NCBI RefSeq assembly: GCF_963855985.1
Contig: NC_087104.1
Location: 7,378,001-7,442,000, forward strand
Reading direction: 5' to 3'
Source: Ostrinia nubilalis
Lineage: Eukaryota; Arthropoda; Insecta; Lepidoptera; Crambidae
DNA length: 64,000 nt
A program made the position numbers and the translations under genes. The notes under the pieces were generated by a model. That model was not told where the DNA came from and made no database searches. It saw only the letters and a list, made by a program, of their open reading frames with translations. Positions 45,804 through 59,600 of the stretch are shown piece after piece (within the stretch, counting starts at the first letter, position 1; every line of letters starts with the position of its first letter).

Positions 45804-45906
45804 ATGCCACGCACGAGTGTATTGCGTAGTATACGGCTGCTTGAACTCAGCATCTACAAAACCAGAACTTTCATTTTTTAAACTTCGTAATAATTCTGAA
45901 TTGTAA
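45804..45906 (+). pseudogene. THAP zinc-finger fragment, frameshifted
   Basis: One frame reads VYCVVYGCLNSAS then TKPELSFFKLRNNSEL before a stop. C-x4-C followed by ELSFFKL is close to the first half of THAP-type zinc fingers (C-V-Y-G-C ... E-L-S-F-H-R-F-P). The only nearby ATG (45804, in ACATGCC) is one base out of frame with the cysteines, so a small indel has broken the start. It reaches slightly further into the domain than the other two fragments and again lacks the Cys-x2-His half. It sits in CpG-rich DNA about 500 bases upstream of the TATA-containing region. Confidence 0.45.
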
Positions 45907-46379
45907 AAATGATTAAATATTACTTTTTAAATAAAGTGCTTACATCTGATTTTGTAATAGTTCTTTTTAAATTACGTAATTACGCTTTTTAAAAATTGAT
46001 GTGTTCTATTTGATAAAGTAATTTGCTCCGCGCGCTTTTGTACTAAGTGATGAACTGTATTTAAAATGAGGCAATAGGTATGTGAAAGTAAGTATCCGGT
46101 ATTTTATTTTATGAGAATAGATCTTCTACCGGCCTCTAATACAGTACTTAATCAATTTATTCGATTATGTATTGGATCATAATAGAACCTAATTAACGTT
46201 TTATTTTTTTGTTAACTACTTAGTCAATTAATTTATTCCATTAGGTATTTGATAATTAAAAAACCTAAATAAACGTTTTAATAAATAAGTAAGTAAGAAC
46301 CTTATTAATTTTATAAAGATTAAGAGTGCCAACCCTAACACTCAGTTGAAGTGTAGGTATTTAACTCGCCGAAAGGGCT

Positions 46380-46470
46380 AAGTTTCCGTACTGCTTTAGC
46401 TCATATATATACTGTGGCTCGAGCGAGCGGCGAGCGCGCTCCGACGCCGAAACTCGGCCTGCAGTCGGCA
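46380..46470 (+). promoter_or_regulatory. Candidate core promoter with TATA box in CpG-rich DNA
   Basis: TATATATA at 46404-46411 is followed about 30 bases later by CpG-dense sequence (GCGAGCGCGCTCCGACGCCG), contrasting with the AT-rich flanks. A transcription start near 46434-46460 would be usual spacing. CpG-rich DNA also occurs upstream at 45590-45760. The orientation is inferred from the downstream splice donor. Confidence 0.45.
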
Positions 46471-46637
46471 ACGCCGCGTCACCGCCTCCGGTTGACGCCA
46501 CTCTCTCTCGCGCCTTTGCCTAACTTGTTAAAAAAAGTGATCAAGTGACAGCTACTCTGTGATTCTCAATTGGATTTGAAAGTGTTCTGTGTTCGAAATT
46601 AATTTTTTGAAAAAGGACCTTGCCGGCTGGCTCAAAG
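46434..46637 (+). other. Candidate non-coding first exon (5' UTR)
   Basis: From the CpG-rich start region the sequence runs to CTCAAAG followed by GTAAAT (46638), a reasonable splice donor. No ATG-led frame of useful length is present, so it would be untranslated. It would be the first exon of a plus-strand gene. A partner is the 63440-63481 exon, implying an intron of about 16.8 kb, which is inference. The start is approximate. Confidence 0.35.
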
Positions 46638-49600
46638 GTAAATTGAAGAGCTATTGTAAACGTCAAGTAGCGAATAAGAAAACAACGTTGTTTTGAGAAC
46701 AGTCACGCGTTCGGTTAATTCTGAGATGATTAAATAAATATTTTAAGTAATCCAACAAGCGACGCTAACGAAAAATAACATGCGTGATATTACTTTCGGA
46801 GTTTTGGACCAAACCTGTTCATGTATGGACCCCTATGTTTTTATGAATTCAATACATAGGCAGGGTCTCTTTTGTATTGCTTAGTAATCAAAACAACGTT
46901 TTGTGTGTCAGTTTTACGCATCGTTTGATATCGCTGCGTTGATCTCGATGCGGTTTTGTTACTGGAGCAAGTTTGATTGAAATAATTTGGAAAAGACATG
47001 TAGAGAAATCTAGGCCTTTGCACCGTTAACGTTTACATTTCAGAATTCGAGACCAACAGTAAGTAGTTTGTTTTTTGTTTCTTAAAGCTTTACTACATCA
47101 GCAAGAAAGTGGTCATATATGGTTTTATAAACATTAAAAGGGGCCCATATCTGTCTGCCAGTGTATTGATTCGCAACCCCAATAAAATTCGCGTGTTGCG
47201 AGATGGTATATGGCGAAAGGGATCGCGGTACTTACCTAGGGGAGGAAAGTGAGATCAGTCAATCTAGGGGCAGGATATTATGGGATATTGATTTTGACTC
47301 GTGTAACATCATTTTTATTCCACAAGTTGATAGTAAACGATGATGGGAATTGGTTTCTCATAGATCACGTGCGTATAGGAGAATGATTCTACATAGTAAT
47401 CGAATTTTTCAGTTGTATCGGATATACATTTTATACATAGATAAGATTACAGTTAATCCTCTATAATGCTTATTCGTATTAATATATGAATCAAACTACT
47501 TGTGATCTACTATTACTCAAAATACACAACCACCCAATAAGACAAAAATAATATTTTTACAGTTTCATGTAACCCCAAACTCCCCTACATCATAGAGATG
47601 TGATTATCTAGCCCCTACTTCAAGTTATACTTATAAAAGGACATTCTAGTTTCCATAATACAGCCAATGACTATGTAGGAGGAACTCATAATAAAAAAGC
47701 CGAAATTAACAAATCAACCGTCTCATTAAACGTAAACAGCACCTTAAGAAAACTGGACAAAGTGGCCATAAACAACGTTAAACATAGAATATAAGTACTT
47801 GGACTAAATTTATTCTGTGGTAATACATTCCACAGTTAAAATAACATGGCTTGGATTCATGTGATCACGCATGATATGCACAGCTGGCCAGCTATAATCA
47901 TCATAACATTATTATAACTTTGATCAATATCTAGTTTTAACCGCCTCAATAGTCTCATCAGAGTGGAATCACCAACTTACTTCTTATTACATTCCCAAGT
48001 AGAACTTAAAATAACCTTAACTTTGACATTACATCACATCACACACAATATAAAGTAGATAAAATGACTCCCGCAACGCTATCTCAATCAAACATTGAGT
48101 AATATTGACGCTGATAAACTATGTAGCGTCTATGTAAACAAATATCTTAACTATGTGCTAGGGGAACTGACCTATATCAATACTTTGTAAGTACCCATTT
48201 TATACAAAAACGAAAGCGCCAAATTCTATGGATCCACACGCCCGATACTCCCCTTTTACAAAAAAACATACTTAAGGCAAGTGGACATCCGAACATTATC
48301 CGTAATGTCTATGGAAAACAATATACTCTTAAGATGGCGATAATATAATCAATATGTAAATGGAAATGAAATCAAATATGTCACGTCAGTACCATAAAAT
48401 CTTATGGTAGCCGGTGAACGTTCGGAAACGGAATATCAATCGGGCATTAGAATAGGCACCGACTACCACTTCACGGAAATACGTGACGCAGTTCACGCAC
48501 GTTATCGTTATTTCGAATCGACTATTGGATAAATCTACATTATTGTTGGGAAAAAGCTTTGGGATAAACACTAGACGATATAAATAAAAGAACAGTCGAG
48601 AGCACAGTTAGACTACAAATTTTTGTTGCAAAATAGCCCCTTTATAACTATTGAGATGCCACAGTGTTTAGTTTGATGAATCTTCCGCGAAAAGTCTCAT
48701 TGCTGGGAAAAAAGGTGGAACAGGCTTAATGACTTGATAATCTTGCTAGTAATATAGATTTGGTAATTTTAACTATCCGTTACAGTATCTTAACCTAATG
48801 ACGATTATCTTAAAATCACTAATGTGTCTCAGTGATACCCAGAAGCTATCCACACCACTGGCTTGTCTAAACAGATCGGCATAATACGATAAGGATGCCA
48901 TCTAAACAGACAGCATCAATTTAAATATAGCTCGGGCATTAATCCTTTACGTACCGCAGCGTGAAGAGTGCGTTAGAAACCGGCGAGAAGGTATCAACAT
49001 CACAGAGCACGCAACCGGTCATGCTCCGGCGCCACCGAGTTCTGTTGCACCAAGACCAATTGCTAAGAGAAGCGCCAATGTTAAAACTACTTTATTTACG
49101 CTTCCGCGTCGCTGAAGCATTTTCACATGCGTTTCCTCATAAGAATTCAGGAATCTCTACGCCAAAATTTCACTGCCAATCACGAATTCTTCGCGCGTTA
49201 GAAAAAGTTATGAGGTTTTGCTCCAGTTGTCAAGGTTTAAGTGGTATTGTTTCCAATTATCTTGGAAAATAAAAAAAAATATAGAGACGGTGTGATTGAA
49301 GTTTGGAGTCTGTATTGGATGGTCATATTAAATGATATTTTATCGTACTCTGCCTACATGAATAACAAATTCAATAGATTTATTCCCGTAGGACGCTATT
49401 GAAATAATGCCCGAACCTTTGACATCCAACCTGTTTACTCCAATAGAATATCTGAATAGATTTAAATGGAAGGTCCTTTAATTTTCAAATCTCGGATTCA
49501 TCGCTGATTGGCCGATTCTTATATTGGAACCGTTCTATGTTACTAATTAACATTAAGTTTACCTATTCAGAATTAGAAAACATTATTGAATTGATATAAC

Positions 49601-52600
49601 AATGTACTATCTCCACTATAAGAATATTAACCTAGTTTTATAAGTATTAAAATGTCATCGATGTAAATTATCTTAATAACCCCGCACTAAATCTTACTCC
49701 GGTGATTTAACATGTAACATATTGAACTGCTTAGTAACTGCCGGCCTGAGTTCAAAGCACGTCTTGCATGTTCCCATTCGCCATTATCGTTTCGCCAGCT
49801 AGGCATTTCCGTTCGCTTACAGAACATGCTAAAATGCCTACCGTTGCAAGACAAAACAATTCCCTATAACAAAACTTTTAGTTTACATTATATTAATATG
49901 CAGGAAAACATAATATGATCAACTTCATATTCTATGGGCATGTAAGACAAGGAACTTCGCATGCCAGGAACGCATATTACCATAATTATTCAAATTTAAA
50001 GGAAGCAAAATGGATAACATGGCTTGGCTAATTCACGCTATGAACCTCAAATTAACCTAATGAATAAATCAATTGCGGCATCATCCATATTCAGTGATAT
50101 TAAAAACAAAAGGAATTGTGTCCAATGCTTCTGCGTGCACGCGCATTTTTGTCACTGGTGACACTGCCGTTTTTTCAGTGACTAAAGCTATATTTAACAT
50201 TTATGTGGCGTGCGAGGACTGTGACATTTGTATGAAACAACCTATCCAAAGTTACACCAATGTCGCATTTGTAATTTTGTATGAAACATGGACCCATGCA
50301 TGTTTGGGCCTTTCCGCATTTTCATAAAAATGACTCGCGAACACCATACACTTTTTAACGCTTGTTTATCCACCTGTCTGTCGACCAAATGTCTGTAGGA
50401 TTTGACAATCCTTATAGATTTATATCCGATAAATAAAGTCGAAGAGATCACGATCTCGAATCGAAACCGAATGTTTTTAAACTCGACTCGAATCGTCAAG
50501 CCACTCCGGCTAGAATTCTTGTAAGCCCTCCTGACTCACTATAAGCACCCGAGGGGGAAAACAGTCTTTGCCAAACCCACTATCCAGTCTGGAAAAGGGA
50601 AGAAAATTGTTTCGTGCACTGCCACGAAAGGGTTCGAAAATCCATATTCAAAGGGTTGACGTGACATGAAAACCTCCAAGGGCGCCTTTGTAGTCGTACT
50701 TTAAGTGTGTAGAACTGTAGATATTTGGACACGCAAATACTATAGTTCTGCAAAACCTACTGCTGTGTAGGTAGACCCACGTAGCATTAATTCAAAATTT
50801 TGTATTAGCCAGCTAATATAAATAATATTATGTAGCTTTAAAAAGCTTACTTTCTATTCACGTAAGTAATAAAAGTTAAACTGCAATAAATATTTATCAA
50901 CATTTAAGTCCCACAATACCTATGTAGTAATATCTATTAAGACCACCTTAGCTACAGCCTGGCGCAGTTGTGCCTTTAAACTTATGGTAATTGGTTAGGG
51001 GTTAGTACTTGTTTATTCTCTTCGAGAAAACATCTTAACTAGAGACCAATTTATTTGGAAAAACAATTGTTTGTTCAAGGCAAATTCACTTTACTCAAGA
51101 TTGTTTTTGAGAGTTCCCGCAGATGGAAAGCTATTAAACTAACAACTTGTAAGTTCATATCAAGTGATACGTATGAATATAATTTTAGACAAATCATTAA
51201 TTTATACACTAACCGCATAGCACTGCGATACTTTCATGGGGAATGCCAAGTAGCTATTTCTCATTACTAGCGTGTTACACGTATTCAAATTGTAACTCTT
51301 TAACTGATGGATTTTACATATCCACGCATAAATAACAGAGCACTGCAGACGCATTTGCGTCTCCAAGTTTACCTATTCAAGAAGTTCTTTTCGTGCTTTA
51401 ATATTTAATACCATAATGTAAAACGGACATACATCCGAGAAATTCTTTGTATTTCACGCACTTTATGCGTGTAGCATCTACAATGTTGCATTACCTTACC
51501 AATGCTTATTGCATTGTTTTTGCTGTCATAAACATGTCAGTCAGTAACACACCATCTCCTGTAACTTACTCGTTTATGAGACGTGAATGTGTTAATTGCT
51601 CTGATCGATAATGTCCATTTTCATTCGATTTCACTAGAAGATTGATTCATGAATGATTTTAATCTGCGACATAAACGGGGAACGTAATGTTTATGAATGA
51701 ATGTTTAACATTCTGCACCAACGTTATGAGGAAATTTTTAAGGCCCATACATTTTCACTTGCATTTTTCCTCGGCATCACGTTTCTTATTAAAGTCGACG
51801 CGCCAAGCTTCTACTTTACGTATGCAAACTTATATTTATGTAATACCAAACGAAATAGTTTACAGTTAGTAAAGTGCTCTGGAATTTCTAATATAGTTTT
51901 ATGCTTCAGACTACCTATAATAAAATTAGTCGCAAAGATTCCATCTACTTGGAAAATATAAAAGTAAAAGTGAATTTCACCATTTTGTCGACACGGGGCA
52001 ACAAAGCAGGTTATTGAATATCAACAATTCCTCCCGCTCCGGGCGCTTTGGCAGACACTTATTGGAAAGGAAATCTTTTTGATCAGTCTCTTGATAAAAT
52101 AACAAACATGTCATTTTGCACGATTTCATTTCATTACATTGTACATATATTTACAAACACAATGATAACATTCATTTCATTTTGGATAAACAGTCGAACT
52201 GTAAATAGTATTAAGGATTGCCACGTGCCGTCTGTTTTCATTTGTCTGTTTACAGTATGTCTAGGTTTTATTTAATATTTGGTGACAAATCGATTACTTA
52301 TAATGTAATATCCTTTGAATTAGGGACTCGCGTTAGCTGCCAACGTAATCGCATGAAGCGATTGTAATGCTAATTTCTCATTGTGTACGGTCTACACTCG
52401 TTTGGCATAAATTTTCTTTCAAATCCGTTCTTTTACTTAAGCGAGCTATAAATTATATGCTTTTTCTTTTAATTTGAAGTGAGTCGAATTCTGAAGAAAT
52501 TGCTGCCTGTAAAAACTAATTTAATCCAAACTGGTCCTAAGTCTATCCAAATACCTGAATAGAAATGATTCATAAAATGGAAAATTATGTTTTGGACTGT

Positions 52601-55530
52601 ACTGTTGGATGTTTATTACCTGGCATCGTTTATTGTACAAACAAACGTACGATGGTGATACATATCCACATCACATGGGAGCTCCGTAAAAATCTGGACG
52701 TCTTCCGGCTCGTAAAACCGGTAACAGGGCTACCAACTTATGGGTTTCCATTCCATCCTTTTCAATATTAGCGTAATTTATACCCCGACCAACACAAACT
52801 ATATTGTGCCAACCCGCTACCTAACTGCATCCTCAATCACTGTCGCTGTCTTCTTTTTTTTTTTTTTTTTTCAATTATCCTTCGTCCTGACTTATCATTT
52901 GATATTACCATCATGGCGCAGACAGGTTAAAGGTACCTAATTGCATTTAGGCCGCAGTCTCCCGGGATTTCTCGAACTAGTCTTCGAGCTCTTCTTTTAA
53001 AATTTCCTCCCGGCAAATTTTAAAGTGGAGCACTCGGCATCCCCCTCAGGAATCGAATCAAGCCATTGTGAGGTTTTGGTGGTTCCTACAAATTCTAAGA
53101 ACGTAATTTACTTGACTCAGAATTGTTTCGATTTTTATTAACAACGGGGGCTACGAGGGCAATCAGCATAACTGGAATAAATCTGGTAAATGGAGTTATT
53201 TTTGATTTAAATTTTAGACATAAAGAGTAATTTCATATCTTTAGATGAATCTTTCGAGGATTTTGGAATCCAGAAGTTTGTATAAATTCCATAAATGTTT
53301 CTGAAGCCGGCATCCCTGGGAGGTGCGCGTATACGCGGCAGTATCGATTGTGCCCGGCTAAATATTCTATTTTATTTCGGAACAGGTGGCCTTGCTTGTT
53401 TATTCACGGTCCGCGCCACAAAGGATCCACGATTCGTACGTGGCCCGTCGGCGATTTCTTCACAAAACATCGCGATGTTCCGATTGTTTGTGAACTCGAT
53501 TAAACTTTGTTTTCGATTCGAAACTGAAAAAGTAGAATGCCCAATCTGCGTACACATACAAGTTTTGTGAGCACGCGATGCGTTGTGTTGTAATCTTAAG
53601 CGACCGTCTTCCTTAAAATTTCTCCTGTGCAGTGCGCTTTATAACTAGACTACTTAGAATATAGATTTCTAGTCTACTACTATTTATTTGAAAGAAAGGT
53701 ATACAAGTAGGCAAGACATAGATACATACAGAGAGAGATACACAAGTGAACTTATGTAACAATCAGTTACGCAGATTATCAGGGTGGACCATAAGATATG
53801 AACTCCAAATCGAAATAAAAACTAAATGCATCATCAAGACCAGCTGTTTAGCTGAAGAAAATATTATATTAAGTAGGTACACTGGCTAGACGCTTTTGAT
53901 TGATCTTAAAATTGATATCTTAGGGATGAAATCTTAGGACTCTCGGCCAGCGTACAAGATTTGAACAGCCATCTGAACTATTAAATGAATAGAAGTGAAT
54001 GAAAAAGTTTTAACGTTAAGTAATCCGGGGTTCATTTTCAGTTTCAGTATTATTGATTCAAAATGCAGAAAAGTTCCATTTTTTCTGGCCGAATACAGTT
54101 ATTGGTGTTGCCAGAACAATGTTATTATCAAACAGTCCGAACATAAAGCGCGAACACAGTTTTTATCTTAATTGGCAATTTCGTTAGCGACGCCAGTTAA
54201 AAGTATCGAACAATAACAATTAACTGTTTTGTTTATTAAATTAATCGCACCCGTAACTGTAATCGCACATTACTTAATTTGTTTGTTTTTAAACGTGTTG
54301 GAACTCATTAAAATGTTATGTGGTGATTTATTGGCTTATTATTGTATCGTAAATATGCCAATATGCCGAAAACAATATTGCTATCACAGGAATATAAGTT
54401 ACATAATTTGCTATCGACATTGACAACTGACATCTTGATATTAATAAGTTGATTTATAAGAACGTGTCAAAGTGTGAATCGGTCGCAGTTCTTTAAAATG
54501 GTCAAACTTATTTTGCGTTGATTTTTTCCTTGTAGACATTGGCACTAACAAAATAAATAATATAAGCTCATAAAATGACATGTGTGAAGTCCGCATGACT
54601 AATGGACTGATGACTTAAAAGATATGAAGCGTCATTGTTTCGTGAAGGCATTACTAGTAGAGATCAGAGATGGCGAACCAACGTATTGTTTTTTAAGAAG
54701 AAATTGAACATTGATAAAGGTTCGCGACCCCTGGTATAGATATCTAACATGCCACAACAAAACCACGGAAGAACAGTAATGCATAAATGAAAATAATTAC
54801 TTAGTGCCACGACTAGTCCATGTTATCCGCTAAACAGGTTAGGTGTAATCGCATTATCCCGAGAACGTTGTCGCAACATACTAATTACATCTCGACTATG
54901 TGCGACATTACCCCGTCTAGACGACTGCATAATTTCGGTGCGACCGTCATTATACCTATTCTTGGCTATACATGAGTCAACAGTAAATTACGTGACAGAA
55001 AAAAATATGGTAGGTAATCTGTAGAGAATAAATTACAGATTGATAGTTTAAAGTCTAAACTAAACGGTAGTTTCAGTAAATACTATGAAAAATTGTCTGC
55101 AGCCTGCATTCGACTGATAACGGTGCAAATGTAAACGAATATCGAAGCAGATTCCTGCTATTTCAAATATTATTTTATCTTCTCGTTATTTTTTTCAATA
55201 AAGAGCTAGCCTTTACTCATATAACTTTACTCTAGACATAACTTTTGCAAAATTGATTTTAACAGTCTAGTGAGTTTAAACAATCAAATTCCCACGATTC
55301 ACATTCGTTATGAGTATACGAATAATTTTAAATTTTCATTGCAGCTTAGGTTTCATTATTCTTTATAATTATCCAATATTTAATTAAAACTGTCAAAGAA
55401 TTAGTTGTTAACCGACCTACAAATTAATTAATTACATAAATGTATAATTTATTTACTAATATTTCAATTTCTAATTCGTTTAAGACTGCTTAACAAAGTT
55501 ATTATTTCGTGTCAAAACAATTAGAAATAA
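46638..55530. other. 8.9-kb stretch, possibly intron
   Basis: No coding exon is recognised. There are many 60-100-codon frames on both strands without domains, and a T tract at about 52853-52872. Bases 48590-48690 hold a diverged repeat. If the first exon at 46434 is real, this is the first part of its long intron. Confidence 0.4.
48590..48690. repeat. Diverged dispersed repeat, member 2
   Basis: It aligns in order with 29525-29625 through AGACTACAAATTTTTGTTGC, AGCCCC, GATGCCAC and GTGTTTAGTTTGA. Same orientation, moderately diverged, class unknown. Confidence 0.45.
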
Positions 55531-55532
55531 TA

Positions 55533-56633
55533 CAGTGTGAGTCACGTTAAAGTGTACATATGAAAATAGATGAAACTAGACCTATTTTTATCGACAAAAA
55601 AGAGGTCAAAAAATTTTTGAGATTTTTTTTAAAAAAAATTATAGAATTTTTTTTCTTCCAATTACTTATTGTATAGAAAACGTAATAACTTTTAAACTAA
55701 GCGGTATATCCTGATAAAATAAAAACAGTAATAATGCTAAATAACAGGCAATACTAAAAAAATTAAAAAAATACACAAAAAAGGCCAACAAATAATAAAA
55801 AATTAAACTTTTTGAAAAAAAATTGCTTTAAATTCGTGTTTTTTTTGGTTATTTGATAAATTTCTCCAAAAAATGCCCCTTTAACCGGTGGTTTTTATTA
55901 CTTTGTATTATTTTCTATCGTATTACCTTCGTAAAACCAAAAATCGCATGTCTCTATCCCTATCACAACGTTTACAATGATCGTTTGAACTAAGCCTCTC
56001 CGGGCGCGCCATTCAACGCTTCGTTAACAACGAAACTGAAAATGGCTCTAGATTTGTAATTTTGATAAAGACAAGTTAGATTTCAAATAAAAACAAAAGA
56101 TTTCGAATTAAAATAAGCATTTTAGTTAAAATTAAAATTGTCTCTACCTGTAGCGGAGAATAATGTTGTGGCAGGCCTTTGTTCAAATGATCATTGCAAA
56201 CGTTGTGATAGGGATAGAGACATGCGATTTTTGGTTTTACGAAGGTAATACGATAGAGAATAATACAAAGTAATAAAAACCACCGGTTATAGGGGCATTT
56301 TTTGGAGAAATTTATCAAATAACCAAAAAAACACGAATTTAAAAGCAAATTTTTTTCAAAAAGTATCATTTTTTATTATTTGTTGGCCTTTTTTGTGTAT
56401 TTTATGTATTTTTTTAGTATCGCCTGTTATTTAGCATTATTACTGTTTTTATTTTATCAGGATGTACCGTTTAGTTTAAAAGTTATTACGTTTTCTTTGC
56501 AATAAGTAATTGGAAGAAAAAAAATTCTATAAAAAATAAAAAATCTCAAAAAACTTTTGACCTCTTTTTTGTCGATACAAATAGGTCTAGTTTCATCTAT
56601 TTTCATATGTACACTTTAACGTGACTCACACTG
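55533..56633. mobile_element. Large palindromic TA-flanked element, copy B (uninterrupted)
   Basis: It has the same CAGTGTGAGTCACGTTAAAG ends and TA flanks (55531-55532, 56634-56635) as copy A, and is 1101 bp long. Left arm 55533 to about 55990 pairs with about 56181-56633. The innermost match reads CGCATGTCTCTATCCCTATC in the left arm and its complement in the right. The spacer of about 190 bp includes CTCCGGGCG and ATGGCTCTAGATTTG. It shows the empty RTE site (GAAAACGTAATAAC at about 55678). The 97-codon frame of copy A is also open here (56076-56369, minus), with about ten substitutions and no domain. Non-autonomous; Tc1/mariner-like by its termini. Confidence 0.85.
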
Positions 56634-56635
56634 TA

Positions 56636-59600
56636 TATTAAACAATTATCAATAAAAAATATTTAACGAAATAAGCATTAGCGCTTTAAATTAAATAAAG
56701 AACTAACAATTTTACGATATTATAAAATTTTTCTAACTCCTTTTAGACCAAGGCAATTTAAACGTTTCTAGCTGACCCGGCAAACGTTATTGCACCTAGG
56801 GGTATGAAAAATAGTTTACGTCTTATTCTCACCTCAGACTACACGCCAAACACTTAATTTATTTAGATCGTCAAAGAGTATGATAAAATCAAGAAAACTT
56901 ATTAGCCCAATATTGTTTAAGTTTGTATTATAAGCTGTCTGATTGGTAGTTCCTTAGTTACATAATAGATAGTGCATTATACTTCCACGCACCATTTGCC
57001 CCACGTTACAATGGTACCACGAGCACGCTAACCCGATTAACCTCCATGAACTGAAGTTTAATTATCTTATAAACTTTACCATTCGCTATGCACTTTAGTA
57101 ATGTGCCTTAACGATCTTTGTCGTGACATGCCTCTATAAACGTAATGTTGGTAGAAACGTTTGCCCACGTAAAGTGTACGTTAGATGTCTTCTTGTGTAC
57201 AAAATGGCGTTAAAAACCAAATATTTGTTTGAACGAACAGTCGCGAAGACATGCGAGGTAATGAGAAACATAATTTACGAACTCGTGACAAACTAAGACT
57301 TGGACCAAGTATTTTTGAAGTGATGGAAGACATATAAACGGTTAATGAAGTAGATAACGCGATTATGAAGCATCAACTGAGTCCGTCATATGCCATAACT
57401 AAAGTTAACAAAGCGTCGTAAAGAGGTCGGAGACAGTTAGGGACGGCTTAATGCATTATATGTGACGAATCACCAAGACAGTCCCGCCCACCGCAGGGCT
57501 ACTCGCATCTGTGTCTTTGTTAAACTATGTTTTATTATTGACTTTGTACACTGCAGCTTTCGAATAGTTTTGCATCCATAATCTCTAACTCACCTCAACA
57601 TACACTGTGAGCTTACTTGATCGTTTTTTACCGCAAGATCCAGCTTGGTCCATTTATTTACAGAAATATTTTTGTTCTGACTCATAAGCTTCAAATAAAT
57701 CTGTCAAGCTGTCAATTACTAAGTGAGGAAAGCAACAGTGGCCCTGGACACAAGTTAACGCACGGGAGATCAGCGAACCATCGATGCGTGACGGCGCCGT
57801 GCCTTCCGCGCCACCTACTGATTAACTATGAAAATACACACTGGAGTTACGACGAGAACTAATCAGTCGTTCAATAAGCACTTTTTGCTCCACTTGTGTC
57901 TGGCAATTCACTGTCCCATTATCAAAGGAATTCAAATTCCTTTTAGGCGTTTGTTGATCCAACTGAGATATAATTTAAAGTAGGTCAGTTAAGACGCCCA
58001 CTTCAGTTAGCGACTCAATTGAAACAGTTTTGAATTAATAGGATTACTAGGAATGCTGAAATTAATAACTTTAGCCTGTTTGTTTGCGTAATATTTGTTG
58101 CAATGTTTTAAATGTAATTCATAGTCATTGATACTAATTCTAAAATCTGTAGTTGGTTCCTTTATGTATGTGTGCGTCTTAGAGACGGGTATATCGAGCA
58201 ATCTTCGTGACCACGCACACCCACGTATGACGTGCCCCGGCCGGTGATGTGAAGGGACCAGTTCTTATCCTGTGCCAAGTCGCAATAACAATAACACGAC
58301 TCCGCTTAGTCCCTCGAACGACTGCATGAATATTGAGCGGCGATAAAACTTTGCCATTCAGATACCCATGCCCGTATTTTGTTTTATTAATACCGTTATT
58401 ATAATACGCAGGAAACAGACATTACAGCTCTGAACAATAGGAGTTGAGCGTAATTCGACTAAGGAAAGCTCTTTTATTCCCTATATTAAGTGATAGATAA
58501 GAAATACCCAATTTAGTTATACAGTTATACTTGTGCTTCTCTTACTTCTGAATCTCACAAGGTTCTATTTTTTCATCTTATGCCCTTTGAAATCACATTT
58601 CATCTTGCTCTTGTTTTGTTCATATACATATTCCCATTCTGTCAATCAACGTCTGCCAATAGCCTTACCTCCGTCTAATTTTACGTTGAGTTCATATTAC
58701 TTCGGCTCTTTGTCAACAGTGGCATTGAAGTAAATCTCGGATATCTAATATGTAGGCCAAAAACAGCATTTAAGATCATGTTTAATACAATCTTAGCTGT
58801 ACTGATTTAAAGATCAAACAACAATAAATTCTTTCAATAATAAGTAGATATTGATTTAGCAAATTCGTCGTTAGGGCTTCATAAGCAATGAATGAAGGAA
58901 ACAAAATTGTTTGAACAGTGTCATCTATCATTGAACAATATGGAAGAGGTATAAAACAGTTTGTAATTTCTTTTGACACTTACGCCAAAAACTCCTATAA
59001 CTTTCCCGAACTTACGATGTACGTAAATGATGGATCTAATGTGGGTATTCTTCCTTTGAGAATAACTAGAGAGAGACCATTTAAGTACTGGTTCCTGAAA
59101 TAAATGTGAAATTGTTAAAATGCTCGTAATTTTAATGAAATGAAACATGAACAGCAAAGTAGTTGCCATCTGTTCTAGAGTTCGTAACTTATTGCTCCTT
59201 TATTTATCCTGAAAATTAAAATTAATGAAACTGAAAATATAATTTTGAATGAATAGGTGTAATTTCATAGTTGTGTGAAAGACAGTGTCATATTAGTTTA
59301 CCCATTACGCAAACTCGTAGTGACAAGTGACCGCCGACCCAGATGACATCACTGCGTGTTGCGGGTATATTGTTTGACTCCACTGACCACCACACAGTTC
59401 TGTTACAGGCCACTTGTGCCGAAATCGTAAATAGTAATGAGATAAAATTATAGGAACAAAACTCTACCACCATTTATCAAACGTGATAAGACGAATAAAA
59501 TCAACTAATGATATACACAGAATACTATACCTAGGTAATCTATTCTGTATTGTAGCAATATCTCGAGGAAACCACAATTGCAATGGGATGGTATTAATTA

